Source of the DNA: Scolanthus callimorphus
Taxonomy: Eukaryota > Cnidaria > Anthozoa > Actiniaria > Edwardsiidae
Direction of reading: 5' to 3'
NCBI GenBank assembly: GCA_033964015.1
Contig: CM066921.1
Span: forward strand, 27,509,355 to 27,573,354
Length of the DNA stretch: 64,000 bases
In this document: positions 1 through 14,800 of the stretch, piece by piece
Layout: every line of letters begins with the position of its first letter
How positions within the stretch are numbered: position 1 is the stretch's first letter
Notes under the pieces: model-generated
What the model saw: only the letters and a program-made list of their open reading frames with translations
What the model was told of the DNA's origin: nothing
Database searches by the model: none
Made by a program: the position numbers and the translations under genes

Positions 1-265
1 TAATTTTAAAAGTGTTTTGAAGTTATTTCTGCTCATAATTTTCACAATGTTTGGAGAAAAGTGATGTCTGCTGAGATCTCAAGAAAGTCAAGATCCTTTG
101 TCCTGTACTCGCTTTCTGATTGGATAACTTCTTACAAAATGGCCCGGTTGACGTGGTCGCGCAGTAAGATACTTGAAGGAGACCTTTATGACTTGGCATG
201 AGGATTCAAAGTTTATTCCCCTTAATAGACCATTTATTTTAATGTTTTGCTTGTGTTCGTTTCAG
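1..265. other. intron sequence at the window edge
   Basis: No coding exon of the dynein gene is visible here. The stretch ends in a pyrimidine-rich TTTCAG acceptor at 261-265, directly before the first dynein exon. The rest of the dynein gene, including most of the motor ring and the tail, lies upstream of the window. Confidence 0.6.
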
Positions 266-3200
266 TTTGGTACTCCAGTTCTACTTGAGAATATTGGAGA
301 AGAGCTTGATCCTATCTTGGAACCTTTACTGCTCAAGCAGACCTTCAAACAAGGCGGAGTTGAGGTAGTTATTTTGTCATAGTGATAATCCCATATTAAG
401 ACCGAATCAGACTTGTTGTCACTTAATTTCGTACTTGGGAGAGCGTGAGATATTAACGTTCCAATTGTGTCGCAGTTTCTGGAAATCTTGTTGCAATGAA
501 TCATTTTGCCCCTGTTTGTTTTCCTGTCCGGGAGACTGAGGTGTACTTATGTTCAAATCTTAACGCTAAAACGTTTGTCGCCTTTTCATTTAGTAATAGG
601 GGGCGTGGGATATTAATGTTCAAAGCTTGTCGCTTAATCATATTTGTCGCCATTAATTTTCTTTCGTATCGAGTGAATCCCGAGGTGTAGTGTTTAAAAA
701 TATTGTCGCTAAACCTTTTTGTCGCCATTTCATGTAGTCATTGGGAGAACCTTTGATATGAATTTTCCAATTTTGTCGCTAAGCCACTGGGGGAGAACCA
801 TGGAATAGTAATCTTGTCTCTAAAAAAACATTTTGTGAACAATTCTTTTTTGGAGAGCTTGAGAAAGCAGTTTTCAAATATTGCCGACAAGACAGTGTCT
901 TTATTTTTATTACACTTCGCAGATTTGCTTTGTTACCTTTTGAAAAGTTAGGAAATTTAATCTCTTTTACACATTTCCTCGTTTAATTTAATTCCCGTTC
1001 TTGTTCGTAGTATCTAAAACTTGGCGAGAACAGTATCGAGTATTCCAAGGACTTCCGGTTCTACATGACCACGAGGTTGAGGAACCCGCATTACTTACCG
1101 GAAATCAGCGTCAAGGTGAGGGAAACAACGGTAATGCTGCAAGGCCAAACTAGTACACACGTAACCGGGAAAACGTTTGTATTGCAATATTGCCTGATAC
1201 CCGATTACCTTGTAGTGAAAATAAATTGAATGGAAACGGAGAAGGAGACTGAAGGAGTAGACCAGTTAGATTTCTCAAAATCTCACCTTTTAAAAATGTT
1301 TTGAATTTTTTATTACCGTGCTGTGGTACACACCAGGGAGGCACTTGCTTACATATCTCCATTTGTTGTTCTCACGAGCGTAAGAAGTTACGCTTCCGTC
1401 TAGGCCACCGTTTCCGCAGCGAAAAAACGAAATCCCAATGTTAAGAGGCTGCAGGATGTATCACGTAATTGTCGTGTCGCATGTTATAGGTCTGACTTTC
1501 ATGTTGTATTGTGCTCAATCACGTTACTATCACGTGATGTTCTCTCTATTTCCCTCGTACAGGTGACGTTACTCAATTTCATGATCACGCCTCTCGGCCT
1601 CGAGGATCAATTACTCGGCATAGTCGCCGCCAAGGAAAAGCCTGAACTGGAGGAAAAGAAGAACGAGTTGATCCTGGAGAGTGCGCAGAACAAGAAACAG
1701 GTATGATCTCACAAACGAAACCCAAGTTCACCCGTAAGCTGAAACTTGCGCCGTGTTTCTGCTTGCGCTTTTGAAAAGTTCGATTTCATTCATTTTGCGA
1801 CAACCTACGTGGACCCGCGTACACTTTGGCTACCTGCGCGCAATAACGCAAATTTACATCCAAATTCCATGTTTTTTTGCGGCAGCTTTCGTCTTGTTTA
1901 GCACCAACGTACCAACACCAGTATGCCTAATATGCCCCAAAAATATTGCACTCAAGTGTTATGAATAAATAATTATTATAGACATCCTTAACCTAATAAT
2001 GTATCTTAAGTCCACTTACTGCTTCTAGGTCCACTTGATTGTTTTTCATTTGGTCCGGGCTTTAACAGGTGGATCTTATCAAAGTTGAATAAAATATGTC
2101 CCACTTTCTTGATGCTTCTCTCCAACAGCTCAAAGAGATTGAAGACAAAATCCTGGAAGTCTTGTCATCCTCGCAGGTAAACACGATATATTAAGCTATT
2201 TTAACGTAACTTGCGCCCCTTTCACTATTTCCGCTTTCTGTTGTTTTGGATTTGAACGGCGCGACTCTGGTACGACGTTTGCGCACGCCTAACTTAACTT
2301 TTCTGTTTTGCAGCGCGCACTCAGTAAAGCGCATTAAAAAATAGCCTGAAGCACGCAATTTGCGCGAGTTTTCGAATTCTGGAACAGCGCGCGCAATTCT
2401 ACGTCACAATACATTGTACAGCGTTGTGAAACACCGAGAAAACTATTTTTCACGTAGTGTTTGCAACAGAGTTCTAGACATTTTTGAAGGCCTGTAAACT
2501 GTCAGCGAGTAGAAAGGGATTGACAATGGCCTTGGAAACAATTTGTTGGATAAAGAGTGTCGGAAAAACAAAAAAAAACTCAAGGACATTGTAAGTGTAG
2601 TCAACAGAATAGACAGGATCATGAAATGTCGTGAAGTAGTTTTTCATCAGAACAATACGCGATGGACAAAAGCCTCACTTTTCCTGGTTTCTTCTCATAG
2701 GGTAATATCCTTGAGGATGAGACGGCCATCAAAGTTTTGTCTTCTTCTAAGATCCTATCCGAAGAGATCTCTGCCAAACAGGTACGGATGTATTTCATAT
2801 ATGGTTTTCAAAGGTAGTGGAGAGAGTATCAGTTATTGCATCCATAAATGATAAACCATAAATCATGCTTGTGTTTGTAAACAATGTACCAGGAACAAAA
2901 ACTAACCACCAGTAAAGCACTTTCGCGACTTTCGTGTCACTCGACACTCGACAGTTTTTGCAATAAATAGGATAATGTAAGATTTCTTAATAAGAGCCAG
3001 AGGTTACACTTACAATAAACGTTTTCGGAGCGCAGCTCCCTCCTCAGATGAGATATAAATCTGCAAGTCAATTGAGAAGCAATAGAGCGAGAACAATAGA
3101 AATAATTATATTGTTCTGCTTATATGAACCTTTCAACTGCCGGCTGGTGGAATTCGGATTTGCGGAGCGGAGAATGTACTATGTTTATTTAAATATTCAT

Positions 3201-6200
3201 GAGGTTGGTTGACCAATATTATTACTTGTTTTTCAGGAAATCGCGACAGCTACTGAGAAGGAGATAGACGAGACGCGTAACGGGTACCAACCTGTGGCGA
3301 CTCACTCGTCCGTGTTGTTCTTTTGTATCTCTGACCTGGCCAGCATCGAGCCCATGTACCAGTACTCGTTAACATGGTTTATTAATCTATATCTACAGGT
3401 ACGTATGATGATCCCGGTCCATATACTTGTAGTATACTTCCGTGACCCGGTACATATACTTGAGTCTATGTATTTGTAGCGATACTTCACATGACGTCTT
3501 CCATTCTAAGTTTTTTTTAACTAGCGCTATTTAACGGCCACGTGATAATCACGGAGCCCGAGGCTACTAATTGTTTTAGTATAATTGTTCAATCAAGGTT
3601 TTAGACAAAAAAAACATATTTTTGTTAGATATTTTCATGATCATAACAAAACTGCGCGCACTTTCAATCCTTTCAATGTTATAATCACCGGTAGGCGATT
3701 ATAGCGAGAGAAAACGAACCTCTCGACCAATCAGCGCGCGGAATTTCTTATAAATACTAATGTAGTATATTCCAGATACTTGTTATATACTACTACTATG
3801 TTATCCCTGTCCCTGTGTCTTTATTTTGCCTGCACATTTGAGGGAGCTGTCGGAACGATAACTCTGAACGGAACGATAACTTCACTCATAGCATCTACTC
3901 TTAACGTGTGCCAATCATAGCATGTTCTCACATTGTCGATACTTATGGAGTTTCTTATTACTTTCAGTCCATTATGAACAGTCGTCGCTCGCCAGAGCTG
4001 TCCGAGCGGATTGAATACCTAAATGATCACTTCACCCAAAGTATCTACTCTAACGTGTGCCGGTCACTCTTTGAGAAGGACAAGCTGCTTTTCTCGTTCA
4101 TTCTAACTATAGGGATACTCAAGAGCAGGTAAGATAGATTCCGATAGAGCAGCATTTGACTGTGAAAAGTGCACGGAACGTGGCCTGCTGTAGATATGGA
4201 ATAAAATCGCTTAGTCGCGACACGGCCGCGGCGCGGCACAGCTTTATCAGCGGCACGTTTCACAGTCACTTTTCATTGCTCATATCGTTTTAGAAGAACA
4301 CGGCCACATAGCAATAAATTTGGCAAGCCTATTACAATCACGGTTGTGCAGTGCTGGAAATTAACTGTTTTTCTTAGCCGCCATCTGGCGAAGTGCAAAA
4401 AAACTGGTCGCCTGGACATACCTTTTGGTCGCCAGGTGACGTCAAGCTTTAAAGAGTATAATAATAATAATAATATAATAATAATATGTTTATTCCATCC
4501 TATTGTAGCTTGAAGCTAAATTACAGGACTGCTGACAATTAATTAATATAAATACATGAATAAATAAATAATTAAATAATAAAATAAGTAACCCCCAAAA
4601 ACCCATCACCTACTCTATACGATAAATACAACTAATACTAATAATGGAAAAAGGGATAAAGGACAATTACGATAACAATGTAGCATACTTGGCGGTTATA
4701 AAATTTCTAAAGCGGTCGGTTTTGCACACTTTAGGCATCGGAGGCTCACAGGATCTTAGAGCGTACCCAGAGGAGCCTCGGGGTGAAATACGGTAGCGGG
4801 TGAGGTCATACAGAGGACTGCCTGGAGGAATCCTCTGAATGAACCTCACGCAGGCTTCCTCTCTGCGTTGTTCGAGAGAGGAAAGACTGGCCAAAGCAAG
4901 AGCGCGCGAATATTCCTTATGGGTAAATAATATTGAGGGCGCGCCTCTGGATACGCTCGAGATCCTCACTAAGATATTTGGGTAGGTTAGAAAATACTGG
5001 TGAAGCGTACTCTAGGACGGATCTTATTAGTGTGCAATATACCGTGACTATGTCGTCCTGCGGTACACCGCACTTCCTTAGTTGTCTAAGCGCATAGAGG
5101 CGTTTATTAGCTTTCTTGATGATATATTCACAGTGGGCAGACCAGGTCAAGTCCTCTGAGATGAACACACCGAGCAGTTTAAATGATCGAAATATTTGGT
5201 CGGCAGCTGGCGCCTATGTTTTAATTTTTAGTCGCCCAGCCCTGATTTGCAGGCGACCAGCTTGTCTCATTTGCCAGCTCTGGGCCTGTGCTGTTTCGCA
5301 TGGTTGTAAGAGACGATCAAGTGTCCCCCTTCAGTTGAAATGCCGTCAGTGAGCGGCACTTAATAGGACTCTCATGCTAGTTTATTAATGAATCGCCAGT
5401 CAACGTAAGATTGTGCAGTGATCATAGTGCATTGAAGATAGAAAGTTTCAATATCATGTGCAGCAGGCAGAACAGAGCTGATATCGCCTGAGTTAGTCAT
5501 CATACATGTATACTATATTGTCATAGTCGTTTTACTATGTGTCCCTTTAAAGCTTTCCTTTTTTGAACATTTGTCATTTTTAGGGTTCAACCATGCAAGT
5601 TTGTATTTTTTTTCTTGTCAAGCTTCCCTCATAATCAAGAAATCCTGCACTTCTTCTTCTTTTATAGAAATAAAGTGGATGACCAAGTGTGGCGGTTCCT
5701 ACTGACAGGGGGCGTGGCCCTTGATAACCCGTACCCCAATCCCTGTCCCGACTGGCTGGGGGACAAAAATTGGTCTGAGATCGTACGTGCCTCGGACCTT
5801 CCCAACCTCAAGGGACTCAAGGACGGTATGTCTGTAATGTACCCGAGTCGGGCATTTTAATGCTCGGCAATAGAAATTCCCCTTTCGTAAACAGCCGTTG
5901 CTTTTTAGACGGCACTTGGATTTATAATCAAATATTGAACGAGGCAATGTGAATGACGATGTCCAACGGGATTTAAAATGGGAACGACCTTTCTGTAAAA
6001 GCACCGACCGTCCCACAAGGCATAGAGGTCTATAACTAATCCTACATTTCTATTGGCCAAGCTACTAACGATAAACATTTAGACCTCTTTGCCTCGTGGG
6101 ATATTATTTCTAATAGACGATTGAGCCGTGAAGTCTAACTGTTGTCGTACATCCGTGTCAGCCATTGTTTTCGTTCGATATTAGAAGACGAATTACGCGT

Positions 6201-8745
6201 AGAAAATCTTGATAAACATCTAAAAATCAGATTTGGTTTTCCAACTTCAATCAAATTCAATTGCTCTATATTCTCTAAATAAGCCGATTGAAATGGATGC
6301 TTTCTCCTACTCGGTATCTTGCTATGCTGTGAAAAGTGCGACTGACACAGGCTCTTTAACGTATACTATCATAGGTATGGATAACCCTGGATGGAAGAGC
6401 TTTTACGACTCCTCTACTCCACAATCAGAGACCATGCCTGACCCTTGGGACCTAATATCCGGATTAGACAGGTATGTTACTAAGGAAGAGTTTAACATTG
6501 TCCATCCATTGGGATCTAATATCCGGATTAGACAGGTATGTTACTAAGGAAGACTTTTTAAAGTCCACCCATTGGGATCAAATATCCGGATTAGACAGGT
6601 ATGTTACTAAGGAAGAGTTTAACTTTGTCCACCCTTTGGGGTCAAATATCCGGATTAAACAGGTATATTTCTAAGGAAGATCCCACCCATTGGGATCTAA
6701 TATCCGGATTAGACAGGTATGTTACTAAGGAAGACTTTAAATTTGTCCACCCATTGGGATCAAATATCCGGATTAGACAGGTATGTTACTAAGGAAGAGT
6801 TTAACTTTGTCCACCCATTGGGGTCAAATATCCGGATTAGACAGGTATATTACTAAGGAAGTGTTTAACTTTGTCCACCCATTGGGGTCAAATATCCGGA
6901 TTAGACAGGTATGTTACTAAGGAAGACTTTAACTTTGTCCACCCATTGGGATCTAATATCTGGAATAGACAGGTATGTTACTAAGGAAGACTTTAACTTT
7001 GTCCACCCATTGGGATCTAATATCCGGATTAGACAGGTATGTTACTTAGGAAGAGAGTAACTTTGTACACCCCTTGGAGTCTCAGTTTATAGATTCGGTA
7101 AGATCGAGTATATATCACGTCAAATCCCTTGCCCGGTTTATAGAGGTACGAGGAGATGACATTGCCACACCCGTTGGAACTTTTGTCCGATAAAGACAGG
7201 CAATATACTTTAGATAAAGACAGTTGAGGTATATTAGCTGGGAGGGACACTGCAGTCACACCCGTTGGACGTTTTGTCCGATAATAACAGGCAATATACT
7301 TTAGGTATAAACAGGTGAGGTATATTGGAACATTGCCACACCCGTTGGAACTTTTGTTCGATAAAGACAGGCAATATACTTTAGATAAGACAGAAGAGAT
7401 ATATTAGCTTGGGGGAACATTGTCAGACCCGATGGACCTTTTGTCCGATAAAGACAGGCAATATACTTTAGATAGAGACAGGTGAGGTATATTAGCTTGG
7501 AGGAACATTGTCAGACCCGATGGACCTTTTGTCATTGGACGTTTTGTCCGATAAAGACAGGCAATATACTTTAGATATAGACATGTGACGTAGGGACATT
7601 ATGACACCCGTTGGACCTTTAGTCCGACAAGCAATATACTTAAGATATAGACGGTGAGGTATATTAGCTGGGAGGGACATTGTCCAACCCTTGAATTATG
7701 TTGTACGAGTTAAAACGCTGGTTGCGTCAGAACATACACCACGTGAAAACCTTGAATGTCACATTCGGTATAGGCAGGGAGAATGCGTAGGCAACTAGTT
7801 AGCATTTGCAGACCCTGACGTATTACCCGGTGCAGAGAGGTTTCTTAGTAGGCTTTGAAACCTGGTGACCATTCTTCTGCTCAAAATCTATCATTAAAAT
7901 CAAAATCTATCTTAACAGGATGGTTGTCCTCCGATGTCTACGCCCGGACAAGATCGTCCCAGCTGTTCAGGTGCGCTCATTACCACAAAAATCATAACTG
8001 ACTGCATTAGGCGAAATAGGGCAAGAGTTTCATTGGCTCAAATAGAGCATATTTCGTATGACAGTGAAATTTAAGTGCCGCGAAAGAGTTGTGCCGCGCC
8101 GCGACCGTGGCCATACCGCGACTACGCGGTTTCATTCGATATATACAACAGGCCAGGTTCCGTACCGCCACCGCGCCGTGTCACGGTAGTTTTTCACAGT
8201 CATACGAAATATGCTCTAGTTTGATTGGCGGAACAACGAAGTTTAATCAAAACGTAATTCAATGTTTAATTGATACAACGGTTTTAGCTGTAAGTGGCTC
8301 GATTCGCGCGCCGGATGTGTTGGTATAGTCATAACTTTGTGTGTATAAAATTCGTTTCCCGAGTTATTTTATTCTTCGCGTCCACTTGATTTGTTTTCAC
8401 TACTGATAATTAACAACTATCCCCCGAAGGGGAGGTGAATAGCGGTGGATATATACCGAGACGCGAATGTTTTAGTATATACCAAATCAGTAATAATAAT
8501 AATAATAATATTATAAGAGCATATAGCCTTAATTAGTACATGCCAAATCAGTGAATAGTCATTTTCACGCGCTCTGATTGGTTCCTGAAATAGTAGATAT
8601 CAAACACTATTTACTGTTTTGAGAAAACTCTCAAAATGGCGGCTCGTTTCGCGCGCGAAACTCCGTTTTGAATCTTTAATCACCGTATTTTATTATACTG
8701 ATTTGGTACATACTAAAACAACTATCACCCTCAGGCTCGGTGCCT

Positions 8746-8824
<79 letters not shown>

Positions 8825-11800
8825 TAACTATCTTTTTATGTCATTTTTATATCTTATGCATATATAATTTTATAGTTCTTGAAATGTAGTTTTAGTTCTT
8901 TGAAATGTAAGCGCATTGAGGCGTTCAGCAAAATGCGTATTTTAAAAACAGTTATTATTATTATATTATTATTATAACTATTCACCTCCCCTTCGGGCGA
9001 TAGTTGTTAACTATTAATTAATTATTGCTTGTCTTTTTTTAGCAATTCATTTTTAATAATCCATGTTATTCAACAGGACTTCATAGTCGAGAACATGGGC
9101 CGTACCTACATCGAGCCTCCCACGTTCAACCTCCAGCTCAGCTATGACGACTCCCACTGCTGTGCGCCCCTTATCTTCGTGCTATCGCCCGGGGCGGATC
9201 CTATGGCGGGGCTACTTAAGTTCGCCAACGATAAAGGGTTCGGTGGAAATAGGATCCAGACCATATCCCTAGGGCAAGGACAGGTATTCATACTTACTTT
9301 TCATAATTCTGCGAACTCTAAAGCAACAGTCAAATCGTTTTTTGCAGCTTCCTTCCATCGCATAACCAACGCTTAGCAAACACAAACATCACTTGAGGGA
9401 TTTGCTACCGGGTTGCTAAGATGTTTGATTCATGAAGCGCTTAGGCTAACTCCGGGTCTTACAGCTAAAGCCGTAGAATCACGACACACATTTTCAGAAA
9501 CATCAAATTATTTTGGATTTTTTACTTTGCTGTTCCGCCAATCAAACTTCTCTGAGCCAATGAAACTCTTGCCCTGTTTCGTACTAGTGCAGTCAACTGG
9601 CTTCCCTTTGAACTAAAACCAGACAACGTCGCGACGGAAAGCCAGGCGACTGCACTAGGCGAAACAGGGCAAGAATCTGATTGGCTCATAAGATTTGACT
9701 GACGTAACAGCAAAGCCAAAATTGAAAACGCTGGTCACGATGCAACGATTTTAACTGTAAGATCACCTATAAGATCGCCCAAGATTGCGCGTGGTTTCAA
9801 CCAAAGCCTACTCCGGGCCCTACGATCGCTTAAGATCACCCAAGATCGCCTAAGATTGCAACATGAAATATAGAAACAATTCACAAGATCGCCTAAGATT
9901 GCCCAAGATTACGGCGATATCTATAACACCCGAGTAGGCCTACACTTTGAAAACACGATTAATTAGCTGGTGCAGAGCTCGCCGAATTATTAGGAAGGAA
10001 TCCGCCAGCAGTTCGAGAAAGCAGTGGACAAAAATCATGTACAAAGATCATCATATGCATTGTATTTCAATTTTCGTTGAATTTTCAATATCTTGTGAAA
10101 AGAACACTAAACCTTAAAAACAAAATCCAGAGTTCTTACAAATCACTGGAAAATGGTAGTGGAATGAAATCGACCACCATTTATTTCTTGTTTTTGCACC
10201 ATTTTTTTTTCAGCTTTGAAAATTATTTTTACAGGCTCCAATGGAAATTTGTTTTTGGTGTAATTACAGTCAATGAGTAACATCTCAGCTTTTCTTAGAA
10301 AATGAAAACTGAATTTGGATATCCCCGATATTACGCTGGTACAGGATTTTTGTCCACCAAAGCCTAAAATTACTCGATCTCCAAATGCCTGTTACCCACA
10401 GGGAATTTCTGCAGAAACCCATCTATGGGAAAAGCTGAATTTCCCATGGTAGAAGAATGGGAAGTGTTCGGATTTCCCATGGCTATCCATGTGAATTCCG
10501 AACACTTCCCATGCGTGTGCCTTGGGAAATTCAACTTTTCCCATGGACGGGTTTCTGCAGCAGAGCTTCCCCCGCGAGCTGATAAATCGGGGAGCTCTCG
10601 TTACGAGATTGTTTCCTGACATATTGTGATTGTTTCTTCAGGGCCCGATAGCAGCGCGCATGATCGATGAGGCTTTGAAGAATGGCACTTGGGTAGTGTT
10701 ACAGAACTGTCATCTGGCTACCAGTTGGATGCCGAAACTGGAGAAAATCTGTGAGGAGGTTATAATACCAGAGAACACACATAAGGACTTCAGGGTCTGG
10801 CTGACTAGTTATCCGTCTCCGGATTTCCCAGTCTCAATCCTGCAAAACGGTAAACTTGTGAATAACACATAGAGCAGATTTTGTATGACTGTAAAAAGTG
10901 CCGTGAAAGAGTTGTACCGCGCCGCGACCGTGACCGTACCGCGACTACGCGGTTCCATTCCTTATCTACAGCAGGCCAGGTTCCGTACCGCCACCGCGAC
11001 AGTACCGCGCCGTGTCACGGCACTTTTCACAGTCATACGAAATCTGCTCTATTGGATGCAATGTTAGACACTGCTAGACATATAAGTGCAGCAATTTCAT
11101 GACTTGTTTGGGTCACAATATTCTGTTATTTTGGAAAACGAAGCAAATTGGAGACTTGTAGTATGGTGGTGCTTATTTTACGTAGAGCTATGCCCTATAA
11201 GTTAGTCTCTAGGCATTTTAATGAAAAATGTGTTTTAACAATCTCAGACGTCATAGGGCGAGAGGAATAACTGTTTTAGTCAAAACACATTAGTAGATCA
11301 ATTTGGATAGCCAAAACGTTTTCTGGTCTGGTCATTTGCCATTTTCTGGCTTTCAAATACGACAATTTTCGCTACTAGTAGGCTATAACTTAAGCTATAA
11401 CACCAAGTCTATTTTGCTTTGTTTAGGCGTAAAGATGACGAACGAACCACCCAAAGGTCTGCGCTCGAACATCCTCCGCTCGTTCCTTAATGATCCCATC
11501 TCTGATAAGGAGTTCTTCACGGCATGCAATAAGGTATGCATTATGATTCGACATGATTTTAGTATAATTTATGCTGGGTTGCCATGCGACTTGTGACTGC
11601 TACTACTGCTGCAATACACCGGTTTCCAGCACACACCGGTTTCCAGCACACACCGGTTTCCAGCACACACCAATTTCCAGCACACACCGGTTTCCAGCAC
11701 ACACCAGTTTCCAGCACACACCAAAAAAAAAAAAAAAGTTTCCAGTACACACCAGTTTCCAGCCCACACCAGTTTCCAGCACACACCGGTTTCTAGCACA

Positions 11801-14800
11801 CACCAGTTTCTAGCTCACACCGGTTTCCAGCACATGTCAGTTTCCAGCACACACCAGTTTCTAGCACACACCAGTTTCCAGCACACACCGGTTTCCAGCA
11901 CACACCTGTTTCCAGCACACACTAGTTTCCAGCACACACCAGTTCCAGCACACACCAGTTTCCAGCACACACCGGTTTCCAGCACACACCGGTTTCAAGC
12001 ACACACCGGTTTCCAGCACACACCGGTTTCCACCACACACCAGTTCCAGCACACACCAGTTTCCAGCACACACTGGTTTCCAGCACACACCGGTTTCCAC
12101 CACACACCAGTTCCAGCACACACCAGTTTCCAGCACACACCGGTTTCCAGCACACACCGGTTTCAAGCACACACCGGTTTCCAGCACACACCAATTTCCA
12201 GCACACACCGGTTTCCAGCACACACCGGTTTCCAGCACACACCGGTTTCCAGCACACACCGGTTTCCAGCACACACCGGTTTCCAGCACACACCGGTTTC
12301 CAGCACACACCGGTTTCCAGCACACACCGGTTTCCAGCACACACTAGTTTCCAGCACACACCGGTTTCCAGCACACACCGGTTTCCAGCACACACCAGTT
12401 TCCAGCACACACCAGTTTCCAGCACACACTGGTTTCCAGCACACACCGGTTTCCAGCACACACCGGTTTCCAGCACACACCGGTTTCCAGCACACACCAG
12501 TTTCCAGCACACACCAGTTTCCAGCACACACCGGTTTCCAGCACACACCGGTTTCCAGCACACACCTGTTTCCAGCACACACCAGTTTCCAGCACACACT
12601 GGTTTCCAGCACACACCAGTTTCCAGCACACACCAGTTTCCAGTACACACCAGTTTCCAGCACACACCAGTTTCCAGCACACACCAGTTTCCAGCACACA
12701 CCGGTTTCTAGCACACACCAGTTTCTAGCTCACACCGGTTTCCAGCACATGTCAGTTTCCAGCACACACCAGTTTCTAGCACACACCAGTTTCCAGCACA
12801 CACCGGTTTCCAGCACACACCTGTTTCCAGCACACACTAGTTTCCAGCACACACTGGTTTCCAGCACACACCAGTTTCCAGCACACACCGGTTTCCAGCA
12901 CACACCAATTTCCAGCACACACCAATTTCCAGCACACACCGGTTTCCGGCACACACCGGCTTCCATCACACACCAGTTTCCAGCACACACCAATTTCCAG
13001 CACACACCAGTTTCCAGCACACACCGGTTTCCAGCACACACCAATTTCCAGCACACACCGGTTTCCAGCACACACTGGTTTCCAGCACTTACAGGTTTCC
13101 AGCACAGTGCAGTGCACTAAGGACATATATGTAGGACATAATTCAAATAAATTTTCTTCCATAGCCCGCATCTTGGGAAAAACTTCTGTTCGGTTTGTGC
13201 TTCTTCCATGCCCTGGTACAAGAGAGACGGAAGTTCGGTCCACTGGGATGGAACATACCATACGAGTTCAACGAGTCTGATCTCAGAATCAGCATGAGGC
13301 AGCTACAGGTAGGGAAAAATTAAAATTCCTGCTCTAGCAGGACTTTTATAAAAGGCTAAAGGGATGAGGAAGATTCCGAAAAACTGTTGAATGTGATCAA
13401 ATGTAAACTTCTAATGTATTTTAAACTGTTTTCGCTGTCAAATGACAGTGACCGAAAGGCGAAATACTTTCTCTCTACGGTGGCCCACAAGGTTCAACAC
13501 AAACAAAACACCAACACACATTCACAAATTAGAAAACACATTCACAAATTAGAAAACACATTCACAAATTAGAAAACACATTCACAAATTAGAAAACACA
13601 TTCACAAATTAGAAAACACATTCACAAATTAGAAAACACATTCACAAATTAGAAAACACATTCACAAATTAGAAAACACATTCACAAATTAGAAAACACA
13701 TTCACAAATTAGAAAACACATTCACAAATTAGAAAACACATTTACAAAAGTTGAAAACATATTCGACCCAGGCTCCCTACTCAATCCAAGGAAGGGACCG
13801 GTTACTAAGCCGGCCTTGTCTTTCGACCGCCGTGTTTTGTAGCAAATGTGGGAGCACTCTAGACGAATCTATTGAGTTTTTCCCAAAATGCGGTACAAAA
13901 ATTGACAAAGAATTAGGCGAGAGGGGAATCAAAGTGCGCCTGTAGTGACTTTCACGACCTTCCATCAAAAAAAAAAAGGAGTATATGAAAGGCGAAGAAT
14001 GTGCCTCATTACCCGGTATACAGACAGGTAACCCGGGCCATCAAGCTCTCCTTGGATTATATACTTGTCACTTCAATATCATCGACATCAGCTCCCTTTC
14101 TTCTAAGACCATATTCTTTTAACCTTCTCTTCAATGTGGACAATGACATTTCGATTCCATGATGCTGAACAATTTTAATTGCTTGAAAGAAAGCATCATA
14201 TCGCATCGTGTTCATATCCTTGTTCACCTACATCCTTGCCTCTCTCGCCTTCTTTGTCAATTTTTATACCGCATTTTGGGCAAAAATCAAAAAATTCATC
14301 TCCCACATTTGCTACAAAACAAGAAGCCCGGGCTTAGTAACCGGTCGGCAGAGCGGAAATGACCTGCTTAGACCACTAAATTTCAAATAATAAGGTCAGG
14401 TTAGCTCAGAGAAGCTTGATTTTTTGCATACAGACTCCTTGTCTGATGAAAAACAAAATATCAAAAATGACTTTTTTCTAATGGATCCGTCTTTGAGATA
14501 TTAGGCTTTAAACATTGGTTTCTGTGCCATTTTATGGGAGAATTAGTACTTTGATCAGGAATTCTGCAAACTTTGTTCAATCATATCTAAAATTCATATT
14601 CTTCAATTTTCTTAAAAATTTGGAATTAAGCTTTTGGCCATAGAAACTCTTTGTATACGGAATCTTGAGCTTATATATTGAAATATGGCAAAGTTAGACA
14701 TTTCATTTTTGGTAATTTCCGCTCTGTCTAACCGGTCCCTTCTTTGGTTGAGTAAGGAGAATACATGTATCTTAGTACAATTTGTTTTTCTGTTTTTGAT

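Noticed and set aside
11834..13120. 428-codon open frame with His/Pro/Ser-rich repeats, plus long minus-strand frames rich in Cys/Trp
   Set aside because: A 17-bp repeat without stops stays open in all frames by design; the frames overlap on both strands, sit in a dynein intron, and show no non-repeat domain.
13513..13746. Possible CRISPR-like array because of evenly spaced repeats
   Set aside because: Units are head-to-tail 20-mers without spacers, in a eukaryotic intron, with an inverted partner at 19570-21065.
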